Shown here piece by piece: positions 8,303 to 17,750 of a stretch of 64,000 nucleotides of DNA. Below the pieces are notes generated by a model. The model made no database searches and was not told the DNA's origin. It saw nothing but the letters and a program-made list of their open reading frames with translations. The stretch is taken from assembly GCA_964413935.1 (NCBI GenBank), contig CAYPTY010000005.1:1-64000 (forward strand). The letters run 5' to 3'. The position numbers and the translations under genes were made by a program. The DNA is from CAYPTY01 sp964413935 (GTDB lineage Bacteria > Bacteroidota > Rhodothermia > Balneolales > Balneolaceae). Numbering within the stretch: the stretch's first letter is position 1; every line of letters starts with the position of its first letter.

Positions 8303-9613
8303 GTGAATATCTGCAGACAGACCGCTTTTTTTGCATTGTTGCTTTTCCTGATCCCGGGATGTGCAGCCTACAAACTGGATGTAGCCCAAAACGACCTTCG
8401 TAATTCCTTCCTGAGCGGCAATTATGAGCAGACTTCTGAGTTGATGAGCACTCTGGAATCGAAGGATGTATACAAATCCAAGGACGAGGTACTCATGAAC
8501 CTGGAATACGGCACCATCCTCCACTTTGCCGGCAAATACGATTCCAGCATTACCTATTTCAACCGGGCTGAAAACCTGATTGAGGCCAACTATACCAAAA
8601 GTATATCGCAGGGAGCAGCATCCCTCCTGTTAAGCGATAATGTACTTTCTTATGATGGCGAAGAGTACGAGAATGTATATCTCAATGCTTTCAAAGCTTT
8701 GAATTTCCTCCATCAAAATGATCTTGAATCGGCTCTGGTCGAGAGCCGTCGCATTGCCTTCAAGCTGGAACAACTGGACATCCGGCTGAATGGACTGGCA
8801 TCCGTACTTTCCGCCAAAGACAGCACCGATATCGCCAACTGGGAACCCAACAAGGTGAATGTTCAGAGCAGTGCGCTAAGCCGGTATCTTTCAACCGTGC
8901 TGTTTGCTAAAACAGGGAAGTTTGATGACGCACGCATTGAGTTCGATCGCCTCAAGATTTCACTCACCGAACAGGATGAAATCCGCCGTTTTTACGGCCC
9001 AGATATCAATAACCTGCCCGATTTATATGATCAAAGCTCTTATAACGTGCTCCTGAGTGCATTCACGGGAGTAGCCCCACTGAAAGATCAGGAAGACTTC
9101 CGGCTTTTTTTCGGAGAAAATGACCTCTACATAAAATTCTCCATCCCCAAAATGTACATGTATGATACCCAGGTAAATAATATCCGCGTTGTAGTGGATG
9201 ATGAAGAAGAATATTATCTGAATATGATTGAGGAGATGGACGCTGTAGCTGCCGATATTTTCTATGCCAAACGTCCCATCATTTACGCGAGGGCTCTGGC
9301 AAGATCGGTTTTAAAGGCCACCGGGACTAGTGCCATCACCAAAAGGGCCCGGAAAGAAGGTGAAGGCTGGGGATTGTTATCATTCCTTCTTGGAATCATC
9401 GGGCAGGAAGTTTCAGAAAAGGCTGACCTGAGAGCCTGGCAAACATTGCCGGGGCAGTCCTGGTTGCAGGTGATACAGCTTCCACCGGGCGAACATCTGG
9501 TTAGGATGCAATATCTGGATTACAACGACCGGGTACTTCATGAATCCAGAAAAAAGATCACCATAGATGGGCGTACCCGCCTTGAACTTGTAGAAAGTAT
9601 TTATTCATATTAA
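8303..9613 (+). CDS. COG3014-type TPR lipoprotein
   Basis: This 436-residue lipoprotein (lipobox LIPGCAA, Cys20) has an N-terminal helical repeat region resembling TPR units (about 30-250, for example NYEQTSELMSTLES and GKYDSSITYFNRAE). A beta-rich C-terminal half follows. I recognise the overall pattern as the COG3014 family, which typically neighbours an LpoB-like lipoprotein, as it does here 23 bp downstream. The start is a GTG preceded only by a weak GGG, with no better in-frame alternative near the signal peptide. By association it may help an LpoB-like protein act on cell-wall synthesis, but no biochemical role is established for the family that I know of. Confidence 0.75.
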   Translation: MNICRQTAFFALLLFLIPGCAAYKLDVAQNDLRNSFLSGNYEQTSELMSTLESKDVYKSKDEVLMNLEYGTILHFAGKYDSSITYFNRAENLIEANYTKSISQGAASLLLSDNVLSYDGEEYENVYLNAFKALNFLHQNDLESALVESRRIAFKLEQLDIRLNGLASVLSAKDSTDIANWEPNKVNVQSSALSRYLSTVLFAKTGKFDDARIEFDRLKISLTEQDEIRRFYGPDINNLPDLYDQSSYNVLLSAFTGVAPLKDQEDFRLFFGENDLYIKFSIPKMYMYDTQVNNIRVVVDDEEEYYLNMIEEMDAVAADIFYAKRPIIYARALARSVLKATGTSAITKRARKEGEGWGLLSFLLGIIGQEVSEKADLRAWQTLPGQSWLQVIQLPPGEHLVRMQYLDYNDRVLHESRKKITIDGRTRLELVESIYSY

Positions 9614-9636
9614 ACCAACCCAAAAGAGAAAATCCC

Positions 9637-10239
9637 ATGAGAAAAACACTGTTTTTAAGTCTGCTTGCGCTCATTCTTATGACCGCCTGTAAATCAAATG
9701 TAATTAACCGGGTAGACCCGGGAACTGAGACCGACTTATCCGGTAAATGGAATGACACCGATGCAAAACTGGTGTCTCAGGAGATGATATCTGACGCACT
9801 CACCAATCCCTGGCTGGTACAGCACAACCGGGAAGAACAAAAACCACCGGTTGTGATTGTAGGTTCTGTCCGGAATGAGACCCAGGAACACATCGACACC
9901 GAAGTGATTACCAAAGAACTGGAGCGGGCTTTTGTAAACTCGGGCTCAGTGAGTGTGGTAGCCAGCAGAGATGAACGGTCTGAAATTCGACAGGAACGCG
10001 AAGAGCAACAAACCTACGCCAGCGTGGAAACCACCAAACAGATGGCGCAGGAGCTGGGTGCGGATTATATGATGATCGGAAATATTTCCTCCATTGTGGA
10101 TGAAGCCCCGAATCGCAAGGATCTAACCGTTTTCTACACGGTAAACCTTGAGCTCATCAGTGTGGAAAGCAATCAGAAGGTCTGGATCGGCAACAAGAAG
10201 ATCAAAAAGACAGTACGCCGCCGAAACTACCGGGGATAA
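9637..10239 (+). CDS. LpoB-like penicillin-binding-protein activator lipoprotein
   Basis: The 200-residue lipoprotein (lipobox LMTAC, Cys18) has the LpoB/CsgG-like fold signature: a short linker, then PPVVIVGSVRNET, an amphipathic helix (ITKELERAFVNSG), SVVASRDER, and ELGADYMMIGNISS. In enterobacteria LpoB is an outer-membrane lipoprotein that reaches through peptidoglycan to stimulate PBP1B. Here the linker is short and no PBP gene is in view, so the partner is unknown. It is the second gene of a two-gene operon with the COG3014-type lipoprotein. The last residues (KKIKKTVRRRNYRG) are strongly basic. Confidence 0.8.
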   Translation: MRKTLFLSLLALILMTACKSNVINRVDPGTETDLSGKWNDTDAKLVSQEMISDALTNPWLVQHNREEQKPPVVIVGSVRNETQEHIDTEVITKELERAFVNSGSVSVVASRDERSEIRQEREEQQTYASVETTKQMAQELGADYMMIGNISSIVDEAPNRKDLTVFYTVNLELISVESNQKVWIGNKKIKKTVRRRNYRG

Positions 10240-10318
10240 AACCTGAATCCGGAATCCTGATGTTCTGAATGCTGAACCTGAAGGTTTATTGTTTGGAACA
10301 TCAGGTCATCAGGATTTC

Positions 10319-10356
10319 TCACTTCTCACTTCTCACTTCTCACTTCTCACTTCTCA
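10319..10356. repeat. heptamer tandem repeat ahead of pncB
   Basis: About five and a half copies of the 7-mer TCACTTC, with no interruptions, end 8 bp before the likely pncB start. The sequence is pure pyrimidine/adenine and occupies the place of the ribosome-binding region. A degenerate relative lies at 17873-17916. Both loci are preceded by TTTGGAACAT and a TCAT/ATGA-rich stretch, so they look like copies of one intergenic repeat family. Confidence 0.85.
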
Positions 10357-10363
10357 CACCTTA

Positions 10364-11758
10364 ATGCTTCTGCCCCAGCCTGCCCTGTACACCGACTTCT
10401 ACGAACTCACCATGGCACAGGGCTACTTCCTGTCGGGGCGCCGGGACGAGAAGGCCAGCTTTGATTATTTCTTCCGCAGCCTTCCTTTCGATGGAGGTTA
10501 TGTTGTGTTTGCGGGCATTTCTGATCTGCTGAAGCACATCGAGAAGCTGCAGTTCCATAAAGATGAACTTGAATATCTGCGTGAACAGGGTTTTCGAAGC
10601 GATTTTCTGGATTACCTGAAAGACTTCCGATTCACAGGCAACCTCTTTTCAGTTAGAGAAGGTGAACTGGTCTTTCCTCAGGAACCCACCGTTCGTGTGG
10701 AAGGCAATCTGATCGAAACACAGATCATTGAAACGATGCTGCTGAATCTGCTCAACTTTGAATCCCTCATTGCCACCAAAGCCTGCCGGCTCAGGCATGC
10801 AGCCGGTGATCGGAAAGTGGTGGAATTTGGCCTGAGACGGGCGCAGGGATTCGGAGGCATACACGCTAGTAAAGCGGCGCTGATCGGCGGTGTGGATGCC
10901 ACCTCGAACGTGTATTCGGCTAAGAACTTCGGATTGCCGGTGAATGGAACCATGGCGCATTCCTGGGTGCAGTCTTTTGAGAGTGAACTGGAAGCTTTCC
11001 GGAAATATGCTTCTTTCTATCCCGACAGCACAGTACTGCTGGTTGATACCTTTGACACCCTCAAACGAGGGATCCCCAACGCGATCAAAGTGGCGAAGGA
11101 ACTGGAAGATAAAGGACATAAGCTGCTGGCTGTGCGACTGGACAGTGGCGACCTGGCCTATCTGGCGAAGAAATCACGAAAAATGCTGGACGATGCCGGT
11201 CTGGATTACGTGCAAATCGCGGCGTCCAATCAGTTGGATGAATATCTGATTCGATCCCTGATCGAACAAAAAGCACCCATCGACTTTTTTGGAGTAGGCA
11301 CACGGCTGGCTACCTCCTATGATGATCCGGCCCTGAACGGGGTGTATAAACTGGCTGTAATCGATGGTGAACCTACCATCAAAGTTTCAGACAACATCGA
11401 AAAAATTACCATGCCCGGCACCAAACGAATCCGGCGCTATTTCAATGAAGATGGAACCTTTCATGCGGATGGGATCATGCTGGACTATGAAGAGCAACCG
11501 GATACCATCATCCATCCTTTCTTTCCGCTGAAACAGACGGAGGTCAGCCGTTTTGAATCGGAAGACCTCTTACAACCCGTAATGAAGAATGGAGAAATCA
11601 TTGCACTTGAGGATGACGTAGCGGTGATTTCAGATTACCGTAAACAGCAATTTAGCCAGCTTAACGAAGAACATAAACGATTTGACAATCCTCATGTTTA
11701 TAAGGTAGGCATCAGCAAAGCGCTGATGGATCTTCGAAATTCTTACATGAAAACCTGA
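10364..11758 (+). CDS. pncB: nicotinate phosphoribosyltransferase
   Basis: The enzyme joins nicotinate to PRPP to give nicotinate mononucleotide, the entry step of NAD salvage (Preiss-Handler pathway). Family features are the N-terminal ALYTDFYELTMAQGY, the central GTMAHSWVQSF (the His of this motif is the phosphorylated catalytic residue in the family), and DSGDLAYLAKK. I place the start at ATG 10364, giving 464 residues. The frame stays open to 10289, but the extra 25 residues are only a translation of the TCACTTC repeat and are not family-like. No Shine-Dalgarno is seen. pncA follows 8 bp downstream, so the two form a nicotinamide-to-NaMN route. Confidence 0.95.
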   Translation: MLLPQPALYTDFYELTMAQGYFLSGRRDEKASFDYFFRSLPFDGGYVVFAGISDLLKHIEKLQFHKDELEYLREQGFRSDFLDYLKDFRFTGNLFSVREGELVFPQEPTVRVEGNLIETQIIETMLLNLLNFESLIATKACRLRHAAGDRKVVEFGLRRAQGFGGIHASKAALIGGVDATSNVYSAKNFGLPVNGTMAHSWVQSFESELEAFRKYASFYPDSTVLLVDTFDTLKRGIPNAIKVAKELEDKGHKLLAVRLDSGDLAYLAKKSRKMLDDAGLDYVQIAASNQLDEYLIRSLIEQKAPIDFFGVGTRLATSYDDPALNGVYKLAVIDGEPTIKVSDNIEKITMPGTKRIRRYFNEDGTFHADGIMLDYEEQPDTIIHPFFPLKQTEVSRFESEDLLQPVMKNGEIIALEDDVAVISDYRKQQFSQLNEEHKRFDNPHVYKVGISKALMDLRNSYMKT

Positions 11759-11766
11759 GAGAAATA

Positions 11767-12384
11767 ATGAAAGCTTTAGTGCTGATTGATATACAAAACG
11801 ATTTTTGTCCCGGAGGTAAACTGGCCGTATATGAGGGCGATGCTGTGGTTCCCCTTGCCAATCAGCTGATGGGAAAATTTGAACATATTATTTTAACGCA
11901 GGACTGGCATCCCGAGGGGCATCAGTCTTTTGCAAGTAATCACAGCTTCAAAAAGCCCTATGAAACGGTGGAGATGGATTATGGTACACAAGTACTCTGG
12001 CCCGATCACTGTGTGATTGGTACCGAAGGAGCTGAATTTCATCCGGATCTGCATACGCATAAAGCCACGGCAATCATCCGGAAAGGATTCCGGCCCCACA
12101 TCGATTCCTACTCCGCTTTTACTGAAAATGACCGGGAAACAGGCACCGGCCTGGAAGGACTGCTCAAATCTTTGAATGTGGAAGAAGTCTACCTTTGTGG
12201 CCTTGCAACCGATTTCTGTGTGGCATGGTCGGCACTGGATGCCCGAAAACTGGATTTTGACACCTTTCTTATTGAGGATGCCTGCCGGGGCATTGACCTG
12301 GAAGGTTCACTGGATCAGGCTCTTAAACAGATGCATGATGCAGGGGTGGAATTCATCCGGAGCGAAGACTTGATGGATAGCTGA
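11767..12384 (+). CDS. pncA: nicotinamidase
   Basis: It hydrolyses nicotinamide to nicotinate and ammonia, feeding the pncB product just upstream. The cysteine-hydrolase triad is visible in the 205 residues: Asp in LIDIQNDFCPGG, Lys in IIRKGFRPHID, and Cys in CGLATDFCVAWSA. The metal-binding cluster DWHPEGHQSF is also present. Length is normal for PncA. Its TGA is immediately followed by the ATG of the FAD oxidoreductase (12385), so all three genes are probably translated from one message. Confidence 0.95.
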   Translation: MKALVLIDIQNDFCPGGKLAVYEGDAVVPLANQLMGKFEHIILTQDWHPEGHQSFASNHSFKKPYETVEMDYGTQVLWPDHCVIGTEGAEFHPDLHTHKATAIIRKGFRPHIDSYSAFTENDRETGTGLEGLLKSLNVEEVYLCGLATDFCVAWSALDARKLDFDTFLIEDACRGIDLEGSLDQALKQMHDAGVEFIRSEDLMDS

Positions 12385-13470
12385 ATGACCGATACGGCTG
12401 ATGCAATCATACTCGGAGGCGGACTAGCCGGACTCAGTACCGCAAAAGAACTGCTCTCGAGGAATCTGAAAGTTTGTCTGGCTGATCCTGTTGGGATTTC
12501 CTCTGGAGCCTCGGGAGTTCCGATTGGACTGGCGAACTATGCCACCGGCCGGCATGCGAAACTGAGCTGGGAAGCCGGCAAATGCATGGATGCCCTTATC
12601 GGGAATCTAAATGAGGTTCAATCAAGAAGTGCAGTACATTTCTGGAGACAAAACGGGGTACTGAGACCTGCGCTGGATGAGAAAATCGCAGAAAAGACCC
12701 TGGAAAATTATAAAAGTACAGACTGGCCGGAATCAGCCACCGCCCGCTGGCTGAGTTCTGAGGAGTTAAAAGCCTTGAACCCGCATGTGCCTTCAGAGTT
12801 TGGAGCTATTTGGCTGGAAAAAGCCTGCACGGTTATTCCAGCTCTTTACCTGCAGTCCATGCGGGAAATGCTTCTCTCAAAAGGCCTGATTCTGGTTGAA
12901 GAGAACTATGAATTGACTGAAAACTCCGGCTGGTATCTTAGCAGCAGTAGCGACAAAAAGGTTCAGGCTCCGCTGCTCATTGACTGTACGGGTCAACATA
13001 CGCAGACGGCTGGATTAACCTATCAACTCAAATTACATCCTATAAAAGGTCAACTGCTTCTGTTCAGAAGACAAGCCCCCATCCCCTTTAACCATTCATT
13101 ATCTGCTCTGGGATACATCGGGCATATGGACCAGAAGTATTTTGCGGTGGGAAGTACCTATGAACATCATTTTGAGGATCTTTCAATCACCGAAGACGGC
13201 AAAGAGCGCCTGATGAACAAAATAAACCAAATCTGTCCCATGCTGCTGGAAGATGCGGAACTGGTGGAACACTGGAGCGGGATTCGGGCCTCAACTCCCA
13301 ATCGCTTGCCTATTGCCGGAAAACATCCCGAACATGATCGGATTTATATATTTAAAGGACTTGGATCGAAAGGCCTGCTGTTCTCAGCCCATATTTCTGC
13401 TCTGCTGGCTGATCATATTCTTGATCAAATCCCATTACCTGAGGCCATCGGCATTCAGCGTTTTTCCTGA
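12385..13470 (+). CDS. FAD-dependent amine/amino-acid oxidase-like protein
   Basis: The 361-residue DAO-family (COG0665) protein has an N-terminal Rossmann FAD motif GGGLAGLS at about 9-16. The C-terminal flavin-contact region reads SGIRASTPNRLPIAGKH and KGLGSKGLLFSAH. The overall pattern recalls the C-terminal oxidase domain of MnmC and ThiO-like enzymes. The substrate cannot be read from sequence. It abuts pncA with zero spacing, so it is the third gene of the NAD-salvage operon; whether it has any role in that pathway is unknown. Its last 16 bp overlap the convergent gene at 13455-13820. Confidence 0.8.
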   Translation: MTDTADAIILGGGLAGLSTAKELLSRNLKVCLADPVGISSGASGVPIGLANYATGRHAKLSWEAGKCMDALIGNLNEVQSRSAVHFWRQNGVLRPALDEKIAEKTLENYKSTDWPESATARWLSSEELKALNPHVPSEFGAIWLEKACTVIPALYLQSMREMLLSKGLILVEENYELTENSGWYLSSSSDKKVQAPLLIDCTGQHTQTAGLTYQLKLHPIKGQLLLFRRQAPIPFNHSLSALGYIGHMDQKYFAVGSTYEHHFEDLSITEDGKERLMNKINQICPMLLEDAELVEHWSGIRASTPNRLPIAGKHPEHDRIYIFKGLGSKGLLFSAHISALLADHILDQIPLPEAIGIQRFS

Positions 13471-13820
13471 TCTGATTTTGCTTTTTCACCCTGATCGGGT
13501 TGCAGTACATCTCCCTCCTGATTCACCATGGTTTCCGAATACAGTCTGTATCGGCTTAGCCCTTTGATTTGCTTGTCGATGTATTTCAGCTTCTTCTCAT
13601 TGGTGGGTGTATCATGGAAAAACATGCGAACCCGAAGCCAGGCATAGTACTCATCTTCCGGCTCACCATTCCATTGAACATGGAACATGCGCTGTAATTC
13701 ATCTTTGTAGGTCCTTGGGCGATCTCTCCTCACCAGATAGGCGAAAAAGTAGCTTAGCGGTAGCGCCAAGAGCAAACCGATGAATTCATAAATAGCGAAG
13801 CTCGTTACACTTTCATTCAT
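13455..13820 (-). CDS. small single-pass membrane protein, unknown
   Basis: The product has 121 residues with one hydrophobic helix near the N-terminus (about 10-29, YEFIGLLLALPLSYFFAYLV). A charged, helix-rich cytoplasmic part follows, containing YKDELQRMFHVQW and EYYAWLRVRMFF. The C-terminus is hydrophilic (QPDQGEKAKSDQEKR). No known family is recognised. It converges on the FAD oxidoreductase gene with a 16-bp 3' overlap, and its upstream neighbour on the same strand ends 48 bp away. The composition looks like a genuine protein. Confidence 0.6.
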   Translation of the reverse strand: MNESVTSFAIYEFIGLLLALPLSYFFAYLVRRDRPRTYKDELQRMFHVQWNGEPEDEYYAWLRVRMFFHDTPTNEKKLKYIDKQIKGLSRYRLYSETMVNQEGDVLQPDQGEKAKSDQEKR

Positions 13821-13868
13821 ATGATTGCCTAACGAGCTTCGGTAAAGGAAAATTTCAATAAAATCAGA

Positions 13869-15368
13869 TCAGAAGCGGAAATTCAAACCGCTGAAGGCAA
13901 AGGCCAGAGCTGATCCGTTTCGGTCTGCTTTTGAGGGCAGTGCAGCTGCAAAAGTAAACTCAAGAAAACGGAAATCGAGGCCGAGTCCTGCAGTGTATAC
14001 CCTTGAACTGAAACCACCATTTCTGACACCCATTCGAACCGGCAGGAAGTTGAAGAAACGATATTCAACTCCAAGAGCCAGGGTTGAAAACTGGCTGTTG
14101 GTACCGCTGCCGTTGTAACCGGCGCTGTAGTCCAGCGCGGTACTCAGCTTACCCATTTGTAGATGGGCACCAAAATTCATGGAACCCGGCAGGCTGTATT
14201 TGATATCGTCAGCATCATTGACCTCATAATCCAGGTAAATGTCGTTTTTAACGCTGTCTGCAAGGTTATCAAAAAAGTCTTCGGGATCCTCACCTGACGG
14301 CACACCGCTGAAACTGAATTCATTGGAGTTAGAAGCCAGTACCGGATTATCAGTAAATTTCACATTTCCGATATCCGTGAAGGAAAGACCTACCGTTAGG
14401 GTTTTCTTTCCGAACAATGGCCCATCCAGAAAAGGCACTCCTGAGATATCCATCTGCACGGTACCGCCGAAATCAAAGGCCATGCCTGAGAATTCAGCAC
14501 CTGCATAGGATCCATCTCCCACAAAATCACCAAATTCAGCATCCGGGTTTCCTGAAAGCTCATTCTGAAAATCATTGAGCTCTGTACCCAGATCACCATA
14601 GGTGGAAATATTGTAGCTGAAGTCATGACGAATATTTACTGCCGCGTTGGATACCGGGTTCCGGGTCACCTGCATGGTGGAAGCCATGTTAAGGCGGTTA
14701 TAACCGGTGGCAATCATGAATTTTGGAGCAACACCGGCAAACACCTTAATGTTTTTAGCGAAGAGCAGATTATCAATGGCAAATACCTCTCGGGCATAGC
14801 CTACAGAAATCTCACTGAATCCTATAGCTTCAAACTTAAAGTTTACAGCACGCGGATCGGCAAACTGATCGCCATCAAATCCATAAAGGCCCAGCTCATA
14901 GAAACCACGACTAAAATCCAGGTTAACCAGGGCACGTGAACGAATCGCTACGGAATAGGCTGAAACCTCTCCGCGATAGGATACCCCAAGGGGCACCACA
15001 TCAACCGTTGTGGCAATGCCTTTGGTTGCACCTGACTGGGATGAGCCAAACAGTGCTGAAAGGTAATTTTCACGTACGGTTCCATCCAGGGTTTGCCCGT
15101 TGGTAAGGTATTGATTGTATACCGGAATATTTACCAGGCCGCCACCTGCTCTGACTCCGGTGCCGGCAAATCCGATTTTGAGATTATTCCGATTGTGCCG
15201 CTTGAGCATCAGGTTGGCCGGATTCACAAAGTTGGCATTGTATCCGTCAACGTAGGCCGTACCACCGGCGCCCATGCCCAGACTGTTGGCATTAAAATGC
15301 TGAATCTGAGCATTTGCCGCTGTAGCTGAAATCAGTGCAAAAAGAAGTGTGTAGAATATTGTTTTCAT
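13869..15368 (-). CDS. DUF5723-type outer-membrane protein
   Basis: After a signal peptide (MKTIFYTLLFALISATAANAQ) the protein shows the DUF5723 pattern: a conserved start (NANSLGMGAGGTAYVDGYNANFVNPAN), then alternating amphipathic strands typical of a FadL/PorV-like outer-membrane barrel, ending in an aromatic residue (FSGLNFRF). Total length from the preferred start is 499 residues. An in-frame ATG three codons earlier (15377) is possible, but ATG 15368 directly opens the signal peptide. The gene lies 12-21 bp downstream of the large lipoprotein gene, so the two are surely one operon. Function is unknown; surface or outer-membrane assembly is likely from the pairing. Confidence 0.8.
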   Translation of the reverse strand: MKTIFYTLLFALISATAANAQIQHFNANSLGMGAGGTAYVDGYNANFVNPANLMLKRHNRNNLKIGFAGTGVRAGGGLVNIPVYNQYLTNGQTLDGTVRENYLSALFGSSQSGATKGIATTVDVVPLGVSYRGEVSAYSVAIRSRALVNLDFSRGFYELGLYGFDGDQFADPRAVNFKFEAIGFSEISVGYAREVFAIDNLLFAKNIKVFAGVAPKFMIATGYNRLNMASTMQVTRNPVSNAAVNIRHDFSYNISTYGDLGTELNDFQNELSGNPDAEFGDFVGDGSYAGAEFSGMAFDFGGTVQMDISGVPFLDGPLFGKKTLTVGLSFTDIGNVKFTDNPVLASNSNEFSFSGVPSGEDPEDFFDNLADSVKNDIYLDYEVNDADDIKYSLPGSMNFGAHLQMGKLSTALDYSAGYNGSGTNSQFSTLALGVEYRFFNFLPVRMGVRNGGFSSRVYTAGLGLDFRFLEFTFAAALPSKADRNGSALAFAFSGLNFRF

Positions 15369-15389
15369 GAATCTCATTGTTTGGCCCCC

Positions 15390-17633
15390 TTAGTTCACTG
15401 AGTTGATTACACCGGCACTCAGGCTGAGGCCAAGTACTACTTCATCCGTTGTCCGGAAGCGAATAAAACCACTTCCCGTTACATCTGATGTGGTTTGCAG
15501 TGTGGCTTCCAGTTCAATTTTCCGGGTCTGATTGATATTCTGCCGCTGGCTTTCATTGAAACTGATAACCAGTGCACTTACAGAGGGTGATGTAACAAAA
15601 CCATTCGCATCAACTTCACCGGGAAGGATCTCCACATCTTCCAGCCGAGTATTCGGAATTTCCTGATCATTTTCATCCAGGAAAATGAGGTCCAGGTTAA
15701 ATCCTAAAGGAAGTCCGTTTGTGTAATTGATATAAACTACCAGTTCTTCCAGTTCAGCATCATCTCCTTCCCCGGGCAAATCCCCAAGATCTGCATCAAC
15801 CGTGTCACTGAAAGTTGCATTGTTGGCACGCACTTCGAATGGAAGACTCACATCGATCTGGGGATCAAAAACCACCGGATTCCCCACCCCGCCCGACTGG
15901 CTATCAGGGTTGATAGCTGCTTTTCCAATGAATCTGATTTCAGATGGAAGGTTGTTGAGGAAGGCATCCACATTGGTAGTTGTCCTGTCAAAGGTGAGTG
16001 AGCCCGGTGTAACCGAACCATCCGTACCTGAAGGTACAATCGGGAACTTAATAAGCTGATTGGGTTGAAGAGGCTGACCGTTGATAAACAAACCATCAAT
16101 CGGATCACCAGGCTGAACCTGAAATGCACTGCCTGGATCACCCGTCAGAAAGACCCTTTCCCCTTTTCCGTTGACGCCCACAAAGGCACCGATAATATCG
16201 GTATCTATACCAATGTTGGTCTGATAGTCGAAATTGAGCTGAGGATTGGTGAATTCAAAGCCATCCACTTTCTGCGATATTTCATCCAGTCCGTCAATCT
16301 CGGTTAATTCGGCTTCGATGTCATTAAAGAGATCCAGATTTCCATCCTCAAATTCATCGTCGTTGAGGAGAACTTCTCTTGGGACCACAACTCCAACCAC
16401 ACGGTCCAGCACAATATTCTCGATGGCAACGGTGGCATTCACCTGATCATTTTCGGTAATAGTCACCGGAGTTGAGCCGGCACCACCCTGGGTGTTTTCG
16501 GTAGCCGCAAAGATTTCATATTCAATCAGGTTGCCGGGAGCCGTTATGCGGGCACCGGCAAGGTCCTGGTCCGGAGCATCTACCGCACTGTTTGCCGCAA
16601 TATCCAGGAATTCCAGAGAAAGTGTTTCGGAGTAATCATTACCCGGACCAGGAAGTAAAATACCCGGGAATGTGATAATCAGATTATCAATCCCGATACC
16701 GATATCGTTGCGGAAGTTCTGGAAAACCAGTCTTCCCTCAGATAACTGAACAAAATCATTCTGGTCTTCAAATCGGAATTCAGAATCATCAAAGGTGAAG
16801 GTATCATTAAAGGTAAAATCCTGGGGCTCTACGGCAGCCACAATTTGGGAGGCGATTAAATTTTCTCCTGATGCATCGGATACTATAATTGCTCCTGCAT
16901 CCGCTTGAGTTGTTTGCGGACCAGACCAGTCGAGCCCAATATCAATGTTAATATCCTCAATAACATCTCCCTGGTTGAACTGTATGGTTTGGGCAAGAGT
17001 GTCATCATGATTTACATTTAAAAACTCAAATGTACCGAGGGGGTTGGGCCCTGCATTGAAACCAAGCTCGAGTCTATCTAAGTCAAACCCAAGAGTATTG
17101 ACAATTTCTATTCTCAAAGAGCCAGATTTAATGGTAGCACTCACAAAATAATCTGTATCTACGTCTATATTGATTCCGGGAGGTGCACTTCCGCCAAGTG
17201 GTATTAGCGAACCCGCAGGAAATGTGGCAGGATCCTGTCCAGTAATTGTCTGGAAGTCGGCCTCACCTAAGTTTCCACCCTCTCCTTGAGAAGAAAAATC
17301 ACCCAATTCCAGCTCTCCTACTTCCGCATTGAATGAAGTCGGATCTACCTGTACCTCAGGAATTGCATCATCCAGATCACCAAAATCGAAGTCCTCTGAT
17401 CTTGCCAGACTTACAAACTGAGTTGCATCGTCCACGATAAAGAGAGAATCAAAATCGGAACTGGTGGTATCGATTAAAACATCGTCGCCCTGACCCATAA
17501 ACTGATAAGGTTTGTCGGCAAGTATAGGTATTTCCACGCGCTGGGAGGTTTCGAAATCCGGATCTTTCGGAAATTCACAAGCCAGAAACATCCCTGCTGC
17601 GATCACGCATAAAAGAATTAGTCGCCTGTTCAT
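15390..17633 (-). CDS. large acidic lipoprotein, partner of the DUF5723 protein
   Basis: The 747-residue protein has a lipoprotein signal (lipobox MFLACEF, Cys19). The mature part is very acidic and rich in Asp, Asn and Gly, with repeated beta-sandwich-like segments; phrases such as IDIDVD, IEDINIDIG and ITFPGILLPGPG suggest several Ig-like strands but no catalytic motif. I do not recognise a named family. It is followed after 12 bp by the DUF5723 barrel gene, suggesting a lipoprotein-barrel pair exposed at the outer membrane. The 5' neighbour on the same strand is tRNA-Ser(GGA), 297 bp away. Confidence 0.7.
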   Translation of the reverse strand: MNRRLILLCVIAAGMFLACEFPKDPDFETSQRVEIPILADKPYQFMGQGDDVLIDTTSSDFDSLFIVDDATQFVSLARSEDFDFGDLDDAIPEVQVDPTSFNAEVGELELGDFSSQGEGGNLGEADFQTITGQDPATFPAGSLIPLGGSAPPGINIDVDTDYFVSATIKSGSLRIEIVNTLGFDLDRLELGFNAGPNPLGTFEFLNVNHDDTLAQTIQFNQGDVIEDINIDIGLDWSGPQTTQADAGAIIVSDASGENLIASQIVAAVEPQDFTFNDTFTFDDSEFRFEDQNDFVQLSEGRLVFQNFRNDIGIGIDNLIITFPGILLPGPGNDYSETLSLEFLDIAANSAVDAPDQDLAGARITAPGNLIEYEIFAATENTQGGAGSTPVTITENDQVNATVAIENIVLDRVVGVVVPREVLLNDDEFEDGNLDLFNDIEAELTEIDGLDEISQKVDGFEFTNPQLNFDYQTNIGIDTDIIGAFVGVNGKGERVFLTGDPGSAFQVQPGDPIDGLFINGQPLQPNQLIKFPIVPSGTDGSVTPGSLTFDRTTTNVDAFLNNLPSEIRFIGKAAINPDSQSGGVGNPVVFDPQIDVSLPFEVRANNATFSDTVDADLGDLPGEGDDAELEELVVYINYTNGLPLGFNLDLIFLDENDQEIPNTRLEDVEILPGEVDANGFVTSPSVSALVISFNESQRQNINQTRKIELEATLQTTSDVTGSGFIRFRTTDEVVLGLSLSAGVINSVN

Positions 17634-17750
17634 ATATCACACATTGGTTAATTGGAGATAGGATGCATACCGTAGCAAATCAAACATCCCCGATAGTTTA
17701 TTGAAATCTGAACCTAAGTAATATTAAGTCTTGTTTAAAGCTGAGTTAGC

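Noticed and set aside
10319..10356. CRISPR-like array
   Set aside because: Repeats are 7 bp, directly adjacent and without spacers; there are no cas genes.
10289..10363. Upstream start for pncB
   Set aside because: The 25 extra residues are only a translation of the TCACTTC repeat; the family begins at the ATG at 10364.
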